5,970 bases of DNA, taken from positions 1 to 5,970 of the forward strand of contig CALANM010000116.1 in the NCBI GenBank assembly GCA_937926065.1, read 5' to 3'. Positions 1-5,970 of the stretch are shown piece by piece (within the stretch, counting starts at the first letter, position 1; every line of letters starts with the position of its first letter). The stretch is from an uncultured Microbacterium sp. Its GTDB lineage: Bacteria; Actinomycetota; Actinomycetes; Actinomycetales; Microbacteriaceae. A model generated the notes under the pieces. The model saw nothing but the letters and a program-made list of their open reading frames with translations. It had not been told where the DNA came from and did no database searches. The translations under genes were made by a program, and so were the position numbers.

Positions 1-1086
1 GTGCCGGACGAGCCGGGACGGCTGATTCGCGCAGAGCCGTTCACGCGCGCCGTGCCCCACGGCGCGCGGGCGTGGCGCATCCTCTACACGACGACCGACC
101 ACGCGGGCGAGCCGTCGGTCGCGAGCGGGATCGTGGTCGTGCCGGCCACGGGCGAGGGCGACTGGCCAGTCATCGACTGGGCGCACGGCACGACGGGCTT
201 CGCGCAGCACTGCGCGCCGTCGCTCCTGCCGGAGCCGTTCGAGTCGGGGGCGCTGTTCGTCGCCGACGAGATCGTCCAGCGCGGGTGGGCGCTCGTCGCG
301 ACCGACTACATCGGGCTCGGCACGACCGGCCCGCACCCCTACCTCATCGGCGTGCCGAGCGCGCATGCCGTGCTCGACGCACGCCGCGCCGCCTCGGAGC
401 TGTCGGGCGCCCGGCTCGGTGACCGAACCGTCGTCTGGGGACACTCGCAGGGCGGCGGAGCGGCGCTGTGGACGGGCGCGCTCGCCGACGACTACGCGCC
501 CGACCTCCCGCTGTCGGGCGTCGTCGCGCTCGCGCCGGCGAGCGATCCGCTCGCGCTCATCGACGCACTGACGGAGGTGACCGGCGGCTCGATCTTCGCG
601 TCGTTCGCCGTCGCGGCCTACACCTCGATCTACGACGACGTGACCTTCCGCGAGTACGTCCGTCCGGGCGTCGAGCCGATCGTGCGCACTCTCTCGCGGC
701 GGTGCCTGAGCGAGCCGGGCGTCGTGGTGTCGATCCTCACGTCGCTCGGGCTGTCGACCGACCCTGAGATCTTCGCATCCGACCCCACTTCGGGCCCGCT
801 CGGCACCCGCCTCGAGCAGAACGCTGCCCCGGCCACGGTGTCGGCTCCGCTGCTGATCGGCCAGGGCGGCGACGACACGCTGGTGAGACCCGACGCCCAG
901 CGCGCGTTCGTCGAGGGCCTGTGCGCCTCCGGGCAGCGCCTCGAATACGCCGTCTACGAGGGGCGCGGCCACATCCCACTCGTGGAGCGGGGGTCTCCCG
1001 CGATCGCCGATGTCTTCGCCTGGACGGCCGCGCGCTTCGCGGGCGAGCCCGTCGACGACGGATGCCGCAGCCTCCCGCAGCGCTGA
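1..1086 (+). CDS. Lipase-family alpha/beta hydrolase (secretory lipase, LIP-like), probably 5'-truncated by the window edge
   Basis: This is an alpha/beta-hydrolase that likely cleaves carboxylic esters or lipids. Seen: the nucleophile elbow GHSQGG with Ser149 (residues numbered from the GTG at base 1), a GGDDTLV segment with Asp292 as the likely acid, and GRGH with His324, giving a Ser-Asp-His triad in the usual order. The early ILYTTT, VVVP, WAHGTTG and HCAPS segments are typical of the PF03583-type secretory lipase family common in actinobacteria. Four cysteines (71, 235, 308, 355) could form two disulfides, which suits an exported enzyme. No signal peptide is visible, but the reading frame is open at base 1 and the first residues (PDEPGRLIRAEPF) resemble a segment internal to the family. 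The real start and any signal peptide therefore probably lie upstream; GTG at 1 is only the first start-like codon. The substrate is unknown. A 7-bp hairpin follows the stop. Confidence 0.85.
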   Translation: MPDEPGRLIRAEPFTRAVPHGARAWRILYTTTDHAGEPSVASGIVVVPATGEGDWPVIDWAHGTTGFAQHCAPSLLPEPFESGALFVADEIVQRGWALVATDYIGLGTTGPHPYLIGVPSAHAVLDARRAASELSGARLGDRTVVWGHSQGGGAALWTGALADDYAPDLPLSGVVALAPASDPLALIDALTEVTGGSIFASFAVAAYTSIYDDVTFREYVRPGVEPIVRTLSRRCLSEPGVVVSILTSLGLSTDPEIFASDPTSGPLGTRLEQNAAPATVSAPLLIGQGGDDTLVRPDAQRAFVEGLCASGQRLEYAVYEGRGHIPLVERGSPAIADVFAWTAARFAGEPVDDGCRSLPQR

Positions 1087-1090
1087 CTCC

Positions 1091-1111
1091 TCCTCCACCG
1101 ACCTTGGAGGG
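1091..1111 (+). terminator. Candidate stem-loop after the lipase gene
   Basis: Four bases after the lipase stop, TCCTCCA (1091-1097) can pair with TGGAGGG (1105-1111), six Watson-Crick pairs plus one T-G wobble, across a 7-base loop (CCGACCT). There is no T-run after it, which is common for actinobacterial terminators but leaves the call uncertain. It would separate the lipase transcript from the M13 peptidase gene, which has its own candidate promoter 53 bases further on. Confidence 0.4.
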
Positions 1112-1163
1112 CTGCCACTCCCGCATCCTCCCCCCGCCTCGCCGTCGCCTCGACGCGGGCACC

Positions 1164-1169
1164 TATTGT
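1164..1169 (+). promoter_or_regulatory. Candidate -10 box for a leaderless pepO transcript
   Basis: TATTGT fits the actinobacterial TANNNT -10 pattern and is one of the few AT-rich spots in this spacer. Seven bases separate it from the ATG at 1177, so transcription would begin at or next to the start codon. No good Shine-Dalgarno sequence precedes that ATG, which agrees with a leaderless mRNA. No clear TTGACA-like -35 box is seen 16-18 bases upstream. Confidence 0.4.
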
Positions 1170-1176
1170 GGATGCC

Positions 1177-3156
1177 ATGACCGACACCTCCCTCCGATCG
1201 GGCATCGAGCTGTCCGAGCTCAGCCCCGAGATCCGCCCGCAGGACGACCTCTTCCGGCACGTGAACGGCGCCTGGCTCGACCGCACGGAGATTCCCGACG
1301 ACAAGGCGCGCTGGGGATCGTTCCACCTCATCGCTGAGCAGGCCGAGAAGGACGTGCACGCGATCATCGAGGAGGCGCAGTCGGCGCCGGAGGGCACTGA
1401 GGCGCGCAAGGTCGGCGACCTCTACGCGAGCTTCATGGACACCGAGCGCATCGAGGAGCTCGGTGCGGCGCCCCTGCAGGGTCAGCTGTCCCGGGTCGAT
1501 GAGGTCGCCGACATCCCCGGCTTCCTGCGGCTCGTCGGCGAGCTCGAGCGCGAGGGCGTCGGCGGCTTCCTCGGCACCTATATCGAGCCTGACCCCGGAA
1601 GCCCCGAGCGCTACGTCGTCTTCCTCGTGCAGGGCGGACTCTCACTGCCCGACGAGAGCTACTACCGCCTCGAGAACTTCGACAAGACGCGCACCGCGTT
1701 CCGCTCGTACGCCGCGGAGGTGCTCGGTCTCGCCGGCCTCGACGACGCTGAGGCGCAGGCCGAGCGCGTGATGGCGCTCGAGACCGAGCTGGCGACCCAC
1801 CACTGGGACAATGTCCGCAACCGGGATGCCGTCGCCACCTACAACCTCATGTCGTGGGACGACGCCGTCGCGCTCGTGGGCGTCGATCTCGGGCCGTGGC
1901 GCGAGGCCGTGGCGTCGGGTCACGAAGGCGGCTTCGCCGAGGTCGACGTCAACCAGCCGAGCTTCCTCGAGGGCCTGGGCACTCTTCTGGTCGAAGACCG
2001 CCTCGACGACTGGAAGGCATGGCTGCGCCTCCACATCGTGCGATCGGCGGCGCCGTTCCTGTCGAGCGCCTTCGTCGACGCGAACTTCGCGTTCTACGGC
2101 ACAGAGCTCACGGGCGTCCCTGTCAACCGCGAGCGCTGGAAGCGCGGCGTGAGCTTCGTCGAGGCGGCCATGGGCGAGGCCGTCGGCAAGGTCTACGTCG
2201 AGCGGCATTTCCCGCCGGCGGCCAAGGAGGCGATGGACGAGCTCGTCGCCAACCTCATCGAGGCCTACCGCCAGTCGATCTCGCAGCTGGAGTGGATGAC
2301 GGATGCCACGCGGCAGCGTGCGCTCCAGAAGCTCGAGGCGTTCACGCCGAAGGTCGGATACCCCGTGAAATGGAAGGACTACTCGGCCCTCGAGGTCGAC
2401 GCGACCGACCTCATGGGGAACGTCCGCCGCACCAACGCGTGGGAGCACGACCGTCAGCTGGCGAAGCTCGGCGGGCCGATCGACCGCGACGAGTGGTACA
2501 TGACGCCGCAGACCGTCAACGCGTACTACAACCCCCTCATGAACGAGATCGTGTTCCCGGCGGCGATCCTGCAGCACCCGTTCTTCGAGCTCGACCGCGA
2601 CGCGGCCGCCAACTACGGGGGCATCGGCGCCGTCATCGGCCACGAGATCGGTCACGGGTTCGACGACCAGGGCAGCGCCTTCGACGGCACCGGAGCCCTC
2701 AACGACTGGTGGACCGACGACGACCGGGCCGCGTTCCAGGAGCGCACGTCGGCGCTCATCGAGCAGTACAGCGCTCTGGTGCCGCAGGGCCTCCCCGCCG
2801 AGCACACCGTCAACGGCGCGCTCACGATCGGCGAGAACATCGGCGACCTGGGCGGTCTCGGCATCGCGATCAAGGCGTACCGCCTGCACAACGCGGCCGT
2901 GGGCGACGACCCCGACGGACGCGTCATCGAGGGGTTCACCGGCATCCAGCGTCTGCTGCTCAGCTGGGGCCAGATCTGGCAGCAGAAGGCGCGCGACGCC
3001 GAGGCGATACGCCTGCTGACGGTCGACCCGCACTCGCCCAACGAGTTCCGCTGCAACCAGATCGTGCGTAACGTGGATGAGTTCTACACGGCCTTCGGGG
3101 TCACCGAGAGCGACGAACTGTGGCTCGACCCCGACAAGCGGGTCACCATCTGGTGA
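1177..3156 (+). CDS. pepO: M13 family zinc metallopeptidase (PepO/neprilysin-like endopeptidase)
   Basis: This is a zinc endopeptidase that cuts oligopeptides. From the ATG at 1177 it is 659 residues, close to the usual 630-700 for bacterial M13 enzymes. Seen: an M13 N-terminal domain from about residue 20 (RPQDDLFRHVNGAWL); NAYYNP at 448-453, the substrate-backbone motif; HEIGH with zinc ligands His489 and His493 and catalytic Glu490; GENIGDLGG with the third ligand Glu553 and Asp557; and HSPNEFR with His619, equivalent to the transition-state histidine of neprilysin. It ends in Trp, as many M13 enzymes do. There is no signal peptide or membrane anchor, so it should be cytoplasmic, unlike mammalian relatives. 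An in-frame GTG at 1168 would add three residues; I prefer the ATG because a -10-like TATTGT lies 7 bases before it and no ribosome-binding site is visible for either. The gene is intact and probably degrades imported or intracellular peptides. Confidence 0.95.
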   Translation: MTDTSLRSGIELSELSPEIRPQDDLFRHVNGAWLDRTEIPDDKARWGSFHLIAEQAEKDVHAIIEEAQSAPEGTEARKVGDLYASFMDTERIEELGAAPLQGQLSRVDEVADIPGFLRLVGELEREGVGGFLGTYIEPDPGSPERYVVFLVQGGLSLPDESYYRLENFDKTRTAFRSYAAEVLGLAGLDDAEAQAERVMALETELATHHWDNVRNRDAVATYNLMSWDDAVALVGVDLGPWREAVASGHEGGFAEVDVNQPSFLEGLGTLLVEDRLDDWKAWLRLHIVRSAAPFLSSAFVDANFAFYGTELTGVPVNRERWKRGVSFVEAAMGEAVGKVYVERHFPPAAKEAMDELVANLIEAYRQSISQLEWMTDATRQRALQKLEAFTPKVGYPVKWKDYSALEVDATDLMGNVRRTNAWEHDRQLAKLGGPIDRDEWYMTPQTVNAYYNPLMNEIVFPAAILQHPFFELDRDAAANYGGIGAVIGHEIGHGFDDQGSAFDGTGALNDWWTDDDRAAFQERTSALIEQYSALVPQGLPAEHTVNGALTIGENIGDLGGLGIAIKAYRLHNAAVGDDPDGRVIEGFTGIQRLLLSWGQIWQQKARDAEAIRLLTVDPHSPNEFRCNQIVRNVDEFYTAFGVTESDELWLDPDKRVTIW

Positions 3157-3172
3157 CAGCCGGCTGACACCA
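3142..3172 (+). repeat. Overlapping inverted repeats at the pepO stop codon (alternative hairpins)
   Basis: Two inverted repeats share one arm. TGGTGAC at 3151-3157 is the perfect complement of GTCACCA at 3142-3148, with a 2-base centre. TGGTG at 3151-3155 also pairs with CACCA at 3168-3172, and the inner CAGC (3157-3160) pairs with GCTG (3163-3166), with a single A/A mismatch between the two stems. The two folds exclude each other. The element covers the last codons and stop of pepO and begins the 54-base spacer before the next gene. It may be a terminator, an attenuator or a protein-binding palindrome; no T-run follows. Confidence 0.4.
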
Positions 3173-3198
3173 CGCGCCGCATCGGCGCCAGCGAGAAC

Positions 3199-3204
3199 GG
3201 AAGG
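3199..3204 (+). promoter_or_regulatory. Ribosome-binding site fixing the GTG start at 3211
   Basis: GGAAGG lies 6 bases before the GTG at 3211, a good Shine-Dalgarno match and spacing. It supports the GTG over the later in-frame ATGs at 3280 and 3352. It is the clearest ribosome-binding site in the window. Confidence 0.6.
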
Positions 3205-3210
3205 ATCAGC

Positions 3211-4158
3211 GTGGACGCGGCCGACCACCACGAGTCGGAGGCGCCCGCTCTCACGCGGGGCGGGCTGCGACGCAGCGGCATGCCGCAGGGGCGTCGCACG
3301 GGCGGACGTCTGCGTCGATCGAGCGACGGCCGTCGTTCGTTCACCGCGACGATGAAGGCGCTCGACGGCCTTGCGGCCTCGGGTGCGCAGGTCTCGGTCC
3401 ACGTCGGCGACCTGGACCGCGGCACCGAGGTGCTCGCGGGAGACGCCCACCTCACGCTGCCGGTCGGCGGCATCGGGGTCGTGCCGCTGCTGGTCGAGAC
3501 GGCCGCGCAGATCGACACAGGACGCCTCGACCCGCTCGAGATCGTCGATCGGTCGTCCATCGAGCCCGTCGAGGCCGGCGGGCTGTGGCGCCATCTCAAA
3601 GCGCCTGCCCTTCCCGTGCTCGACCTGGCCATCCTGGCAGGGGCCGCCGGCGACGCGGCGGCGGCCAACGCGCTGCTGGCGCGGGTGGGCCTGGATGCCG
3701 TTCGCCGGCGCATCGAGCAGCTCGGGCTCACCCGCACAGCCCTCCTCGACGGGTTCCGCGACCGTCGCGGACCCGACGACGCACCGCACGTCGCCCTCGC
3801 ATCGACCGAGGAGCTGTCGCGCCTGTTCTCGTCACTCGTCAACTCACGCGTCGTGTCGCCCGCCGTGAGCGTGCAGGTGTCGGAATGGCTGAGCCTCGGT
3901 CACGACCTGTCGCTTGTGGCATCCGCGACGGGCCTCGACCCGTTCGCGCACGACGACGATCGCCACCAGCTGCTGTTCATCAACAAGACCGGCCGCGCCG
4001 ACGGCGTGCGCTCGGAGGCGGGAGCGCTCGCGGGTCCGCGCGCGGGTGTCGCGTATGCGCTCACCGTGTGCTTCGACGACCTGTCGATCGCCCACCGCCT
4101 CCGCGCCCACGACGCGTTCCGCATCCTCGGCGTCGAGCTCATGGAGTACGTGCACTGA
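3211..4158 (+). CDS. Class A beta-lactamase-fold protein lacking the catalytic Ser and Lys (likely pseudoenzyme)
   Basis: This 315-residue protein resembles actinobacterial 'serine hydrolases' of the class A beta-lactamase/penicillin-binding fold. Seen: a VHVGDLDRG strand at about 60-70; LTLPVGGIGVVPLL at 81-94, where the SxxK motif should be; a stretch to GDAAAANALLARVG (147-160) that matches the region of SDNxAxNLLxxxxG; and a canonical KTG at 259-261. At the active site the serine is Gly87, the lysine is Val90 and SDN is Gly147-Asp148-Ala149. No SxxK occurs anywhere: the only lysines are 49, 130 and 259. No omega-loop ExxLN is evident. Beta-lactam hydrolysis or acyl-enzyme chemistry is therefore unlikely, although the KTG strand suggests a retained binding site. 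There is no signal peptide; the first 45 residues are rich in Arg and probably disordered. It follows pepO by 54 bases in the same direction, so co-transcription is possible. Its role is unknown; a binding or regulatory role is inferred. The frame is intact, so it is not a decayed gene. Confidence 0.8.
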   Translation: MDAADHHESEAPALTRGGLRRSGMPQGRRTGGRLRRSSDGRRSFTATMKALDGLAASGAQVSVHVGDLDRGTEVLAGDAHLTLPVGGIGVVPLLVETAAQIDTGRLDPLEIVDRSSIEPVEAGGLWRHLKAPALPVLDLAILAGAAGDAAAANALLARVGLDAVRRRIEQLGLTRTALLDGFRDRRGPDDAPHVALASTEELSRLFSSLVNSRVVSPAVSVQVSEWLSLGHDLSLVASATGLDPFAHDDDRHQLLFINKTGRADGVRSEAGALAGPRAGVAYALTVCFDDLSIAHRLRAHDAFRILGVELMEYVH

Positions 4159-4164
4159 CGCTCG

Positions 4165-4184
4165 CCGGCGCCGACCTCCGCCGG
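4165..4184. terminator. Weak GC hairpin between convergent genes
   Basis: In the 42-base gap between the converging stops at 4158 and 4201, CCGGCG (4165-4170) can pair with CGCCGG (4179-4184) over an 8-base loop. Such a stem could end transcription from both sides. In sequence this GC-rich it may be chance, and there is no T-run on either strand. Confidence 0.3.
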
Positions 4185-4200
4185 GCCGCGCCGACGCGCG

Positions 4201-5082
4201 TCAGAAGACGATCGTGTGGTTGCCGTGGCGGATGACGCGGTCCTGCGCGTGCCAGAGCACGGCGCGCGACAGCACCTGACGCTCGACGTCGGCGCCGCGG
4301 CGCGCAAGGTCGGAGACTGATTCGGCGTGCGTCACGCGGATCGTGTCCTGCTCGATGATCGGTCCCTCGTCGAGGTCGCTCGTGACGTAGTGGCTCGTCG
4401 CGCCGATGAGCTTCACACCGCGCTCCTTCGCCTTCTTGTACGGCTCGGCGCCGATGAACGCAGGCAGGAACGAGTGGTGGATGTTGATGACGGGCACCGC
4501 GAGCTTCTCGAGGAACTCGGGCGACAGGATCTGCATGTAGCGCGCCAGCACGACGAAGTCGACGTTGCCGACGAGGAGCTTGAGGATCTCCGCCTCCGAC
4601 GCCGACTTGTCGGGGCCGGGCACGGAGGGCACATGGAAGAACGGCACGCCGAAGGTGCGAACGTCCTCGGCGGTCGTGGTGTGGTTCGAGATGACCATCG
4701 GGATCGTGACGGGCAGATCGCCACGGCGGTGACGCCACAGCAGGTCGAGGAGGCAGTGGTCCTGCTTCGACGCGAGGATCGCCATCCGCTTCGGCACCGA
4801 CTGATCGGTCAGCGACCACTCCAGATCGAACGGGGCGAGCGTCTGGGCGATCTCCGTCTCGATCTGCGGCCGGTCGGCGGCCAGATCGGGGCGGTGGAAC
4901 ACCACACGCTGGAAGTACGCGCCGCCGCGCGGGTCATCGGAGTACTGGTCGAACGCCACGATGTTGCCCCCGACGCGGGTGATCATCGCGGAGACGGCCG
5001 CGACGATCCCGGGCGTGTCCTTGCCGTGGACGATGAGGCATGCGTGGGCAGGGAGCAGGTGCGGATTGTGCACAGGAGGCAT
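4201..5082 (-). CDS. purU: Formyltetrahydrofolate deformylase
   Basis: PurU hydrolyses 10-formyltetrahydrofolate to formate and tetrahydrofolate in the cytoplasm. It balances the one-carbon pool with glycine and supplies formate for purine synthesis in organisms with PurT. Seen in 293 residues (the family is usually about 280-290): an N-terminal ACT domain at about 13-90 (GKDTPGIVAAVS, then GGNIVAFDQYSD), the usual glycine/methionine-sensing module, and a formyltransferase-fold domain at about 98-290 with VISNH (130-134), ARYMQILSPEF (180-190) and INIHHSFLPAF (199-209). The catalytic set is complete: Asn200, His202 and Asp238 in DLDEGP. The ATG at 5082 gives the expected short leader before the ACT domain. 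AGAGGG lies 12 bases before it, rather far for a Shine-Dalgarno, while a CAGAAT -10-like box lies 6 bases before it, so a leaderless start is possible. It lies 54 bases downstream of the transporter gene on the same strand and converges with the + strand genes. Confidence 0.96.
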   Translation of the reverse strand: MPPVHNPHLLPAHACLIVHGKDTPGIVAAVSAMITRVGGNIVAFDQYSDDPRGGAYFQRVVFHRPDLAADRPQIETEIAQTLAPFDLEWSLTDQSVPKRMAILASKQDHCLLDLLWRHRRGDLPVTIPMVISNHTTTAEDVRTFGVPFFHVPSVPGPDKSASEAEILKLLVGNVDFVVLARYMQILSPEFLEKLAVPVINIHHSFLPAFIGAEPYKKAKERGVKLIGATSHYVTSDLDEGPIIEQDTIRVTHAESVSDLARRGADVERQVLSRAVLWHAQDRVIRHGNHTIVF

Positions 5083-5086
5083 GCAT

Positions 5087-5121
5087 CGATTCTGCCCTCT
5101 TCGTCGCGTGAGCGAGAATCG
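5087..5121 (-). promoter_or_regulatory. Candidate purU promoter region with inverted repeat
   Basis: Read on the - strand, CAGAAT at 5094-5089 could be a -10 box ending 6 bases before the purU ATG. The same bases form part of a perfect 7-base inverted repeat: CGATTCT (5087-5093) and AGAATCG (5115-5121), with arms 21 bases apart. One arm overlaps the -10 box and the other sits near the -35 position (TTCTCG, a poor match to TTGACA). The layout suits a repressor operator, or a long-loop hairpin after the transporter gene. Both readings are inferred. Confidence 0.3.
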
Positions 5122-5136
5122 GGCGGCCTGCGCCGG

Positions 5137-5970
5137 TCAGCGCACTCCCTTCATGAGCGACAGCACGGGCTTCGCGGCCAACAGCAGCGCGACGCCCACG
5201 CCGATCGCGATCAGGCCGAGCACCGAGAAGTACGGCACCTCGTTCTCCGGGTCGTAGAACGCGCCGAGCTGCCCCGCCAGGGCGGTTCCGAGCGACACCG
5301 ACAGGAAGAAGAGCGCCACCATCTGCGTGTGGAAGGCCTGCGGGGCGAGCTTGGTGGTCACCGACAGTCCCACCGGCGACAGCAGCAGCTCGGCGATCGT
5401 GAAGGCGAGCAGGATGCCGGCGATCGCGAGCAGCGGCGTGGAGTTGGGGCCGCCCCCGGCGAACGGCAGGAAGAGCAGGAACGCGGCGCCCATGATCACC
5501 GCCGCCAGACCGAACTTGACGGGGGTCGACGGCTGGCGCGTGCCGAGCTTCGTCCACACCCAGGCGAACACGCCCGACAGCACGATGATGAAGATGGGGT
5601 TGATCGACTGCACCCACGGCACCGGCATCTCCCAGCCGAACAGCGACCGGTCGAGGCGCTTGTCGGAGTAGACCGTGAGCACCGTGAACTGCTGCTGGTA
5701 CAGCGACCAGAACGCCACCGACGTGAGGAACAGGGGCAGGAAGCCCCACACCCGGCTGCGCTCGGTCGGCGTGATCCGGTGACTCAGGAGAATGACCGCG
5801 AAGTACGCGATAGCGGCGGCGATGACGGCGATGATGACGATCAGGGCGAGGTTGTCGGCGCGGATGACGCCCGTGAGGACGAGCACGACGATGAGCACGA
5901 CCGCGGCGACCGCGATGCCGGCGACGAGCGGCAGGCGGGCGCGGGGGAGCGGGGTCGGGATCTCTCGCGC
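5137..5970 (-). CDS. POT/PTR-family proton-coupled oligopeptide transporter, C-terminal part (partial)
   Basis: This is the last 277 residues of an inner-membrane MFS transporter of the proton-dependent oligopeptide (POT/PTR2, DtpT-like) family, which imports di- and tripeptides. The - strand frame is open to the window edge, so the start and N-terminal half lie outside; a GTG at 5898 is internal and not the real start. Seen (numbered from the edge): eight hydrophobic segments at about 13-37, 40-62, 73-94, 122-141, 151-171, 178-201, 215-237 and 246-267. These match the two extra linker helices of bacterial POTs (HA, HB) and TM7-TM12. Family marks are FWSLYQQQ in TM7, SINPIFII at TM8, and Glu194 followed by SPVGLS (198-203) and TKLAP at the end of TM10. 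POTs run about 480-500 residues, so a little over half is present. It stops 54 bases before purU on the same strand and could be read through into it. Substrate range cannot be judged from this half. Confidence 0.92.
   Translation of the reverse strand, partial: AREIPTPLPRARLPLVAGIAVAAVVLIVVLVLTGVIRADNLALIVIIAVIAAAIAYFAVILLSHRITPTERSRVWGFLPLFLTSVAFWSLYQQQFTVLTVYSDKRLDRSLFGWEMPVPWVQSINPIFIIVLSGVFAWVWTKLGTRQPSTPVKFGLAAVIMGAAFLLFLPFAGGGPNSTPLLAIAGILLAFTIAELLLSPVGLSVTTKLAPQAFHTQMVALFFLSVSLGTALAGQLGAFYDPENEVPYFSVLGLIAIGVGVALLLAAKPVLSLMKGVR

Noticed and set aside
1854..3071. A 405-codon + strand frame inside pepO
   Set aside because: It is an Arg/Gly/Pro-rich shadow of the M13 gene with no recognisable motif.
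1642..3789. A 715-codon open frame on the - strand running antisense across pepO and the beta-lactamase-like gene
   Set aside because: Long antisense frames are common opposite GC-rich genes because stop codons are rare in complementary phases. The predicted protein is low-complexity (rich in V, R, D, E, L), shows no domain, and both sense genes have clear family motifs. The run is long only because the two sense genes share the same phase.
3211..4158. Reading this gene as an active class A beta-lactamase and a resistance determinant
   Set aside because: The catalytic Ser and Lys are absent, SDN is altered, the omega-loop Glu motif is not evident and there is no signal peptide.
4139..4819. 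A - strand frame overlapping purU in another phase
   Set aside because: Arg/Pro/Ala-rich translation without motifs; purU itself has a complete catalytic set.
4934..5749. A 271-codon - strand frame overlapping the transporter and the purU start
   Set aside because: It is out of frame with the transporter's membrane helices and purU's ACT domain, and its translation is His/Arg/Ala-rich shadow sequence.
5137..5898. A complete 253-residue membrane protein starting at the GTG at 5898
   Set aside because: The frame stays open to the window edge with coherent hydrophobic coding sequence, and POT transporters are about twice this length, so the gene is partial.
1..5970. A mobile island, defence system, CRISPR array or phage segment
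   Set aside because: Composition is uniform, all genes are housekeeping or nutrient-use families, and no direct repeats, integrase, transposase or tRNA junction was seen.

Overview
The window is a stretch of ordinary chromosome from a GC-rich actinobacterium (roughly 70% GC by eye, with codon third positions almost all G or C). Codon use, weak or absent Shine-Dalgarno sites with apparent leaderless starts, and the protein flavour suggest Microbacteriaceae, probably Microbacterium or a close relative. That assignment is an inference; there is no rRNA or other taxonomic marker here. I see no tRNA, CRISPR array, insertion sequence or phage gene.

Layout. Three genes lie on the + strand: (1) a lipase-family alpha/beta hydrolase with a complete catalytic triad, probably cut at its 5' end by the window edge (1-1086); (2) an intact M13 (PepO/neprilysin-like) zinc endopeptidase without a signal peptide (1177-3156); (3) a class A beta-lactamase-fold 'serine hydrolase' that has lost the SxxK serine and lysine (3211-4158). 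They meet, with a 42-bp convergent gap, two genes on the - strand: purU, formyltetrahydrofolate deformylase (4201-5082), and upstream of it the C-terminal part of a POT/PTR-family proton-coupled peptide transporter that runs off the right edge (5137-5970).

How they fit together. The transporter would import di- and tripeptides, and the cytoplasmic M13 peptidase would cleave larger oligopeptides. The lipase-like enzyme, with four cysteines, looks like an exported ester hydrolase. PurU releases formate and tetrahydrofolate from 10-formyl-THF and has no obvious link to the others. The genes look like separate housekeeping or nutrient-use units rather than one system. The spacer sequences hold several short inverted repeats that may be terminators or operators. 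Two candidate -10 boxes sit six to seven bases before the pepO and purU ATGs, as expected for leaderless mRNAs.

I did not find a convincing new biological system. The observations most worth a second look are the catalytically degenerate beta-lactamase-like protein, the overlapping alternative hairpins at the end of the M13 gene, the inverted repeat over the purU promoter region, and an apparent excess of the heptamer GGATGCC.
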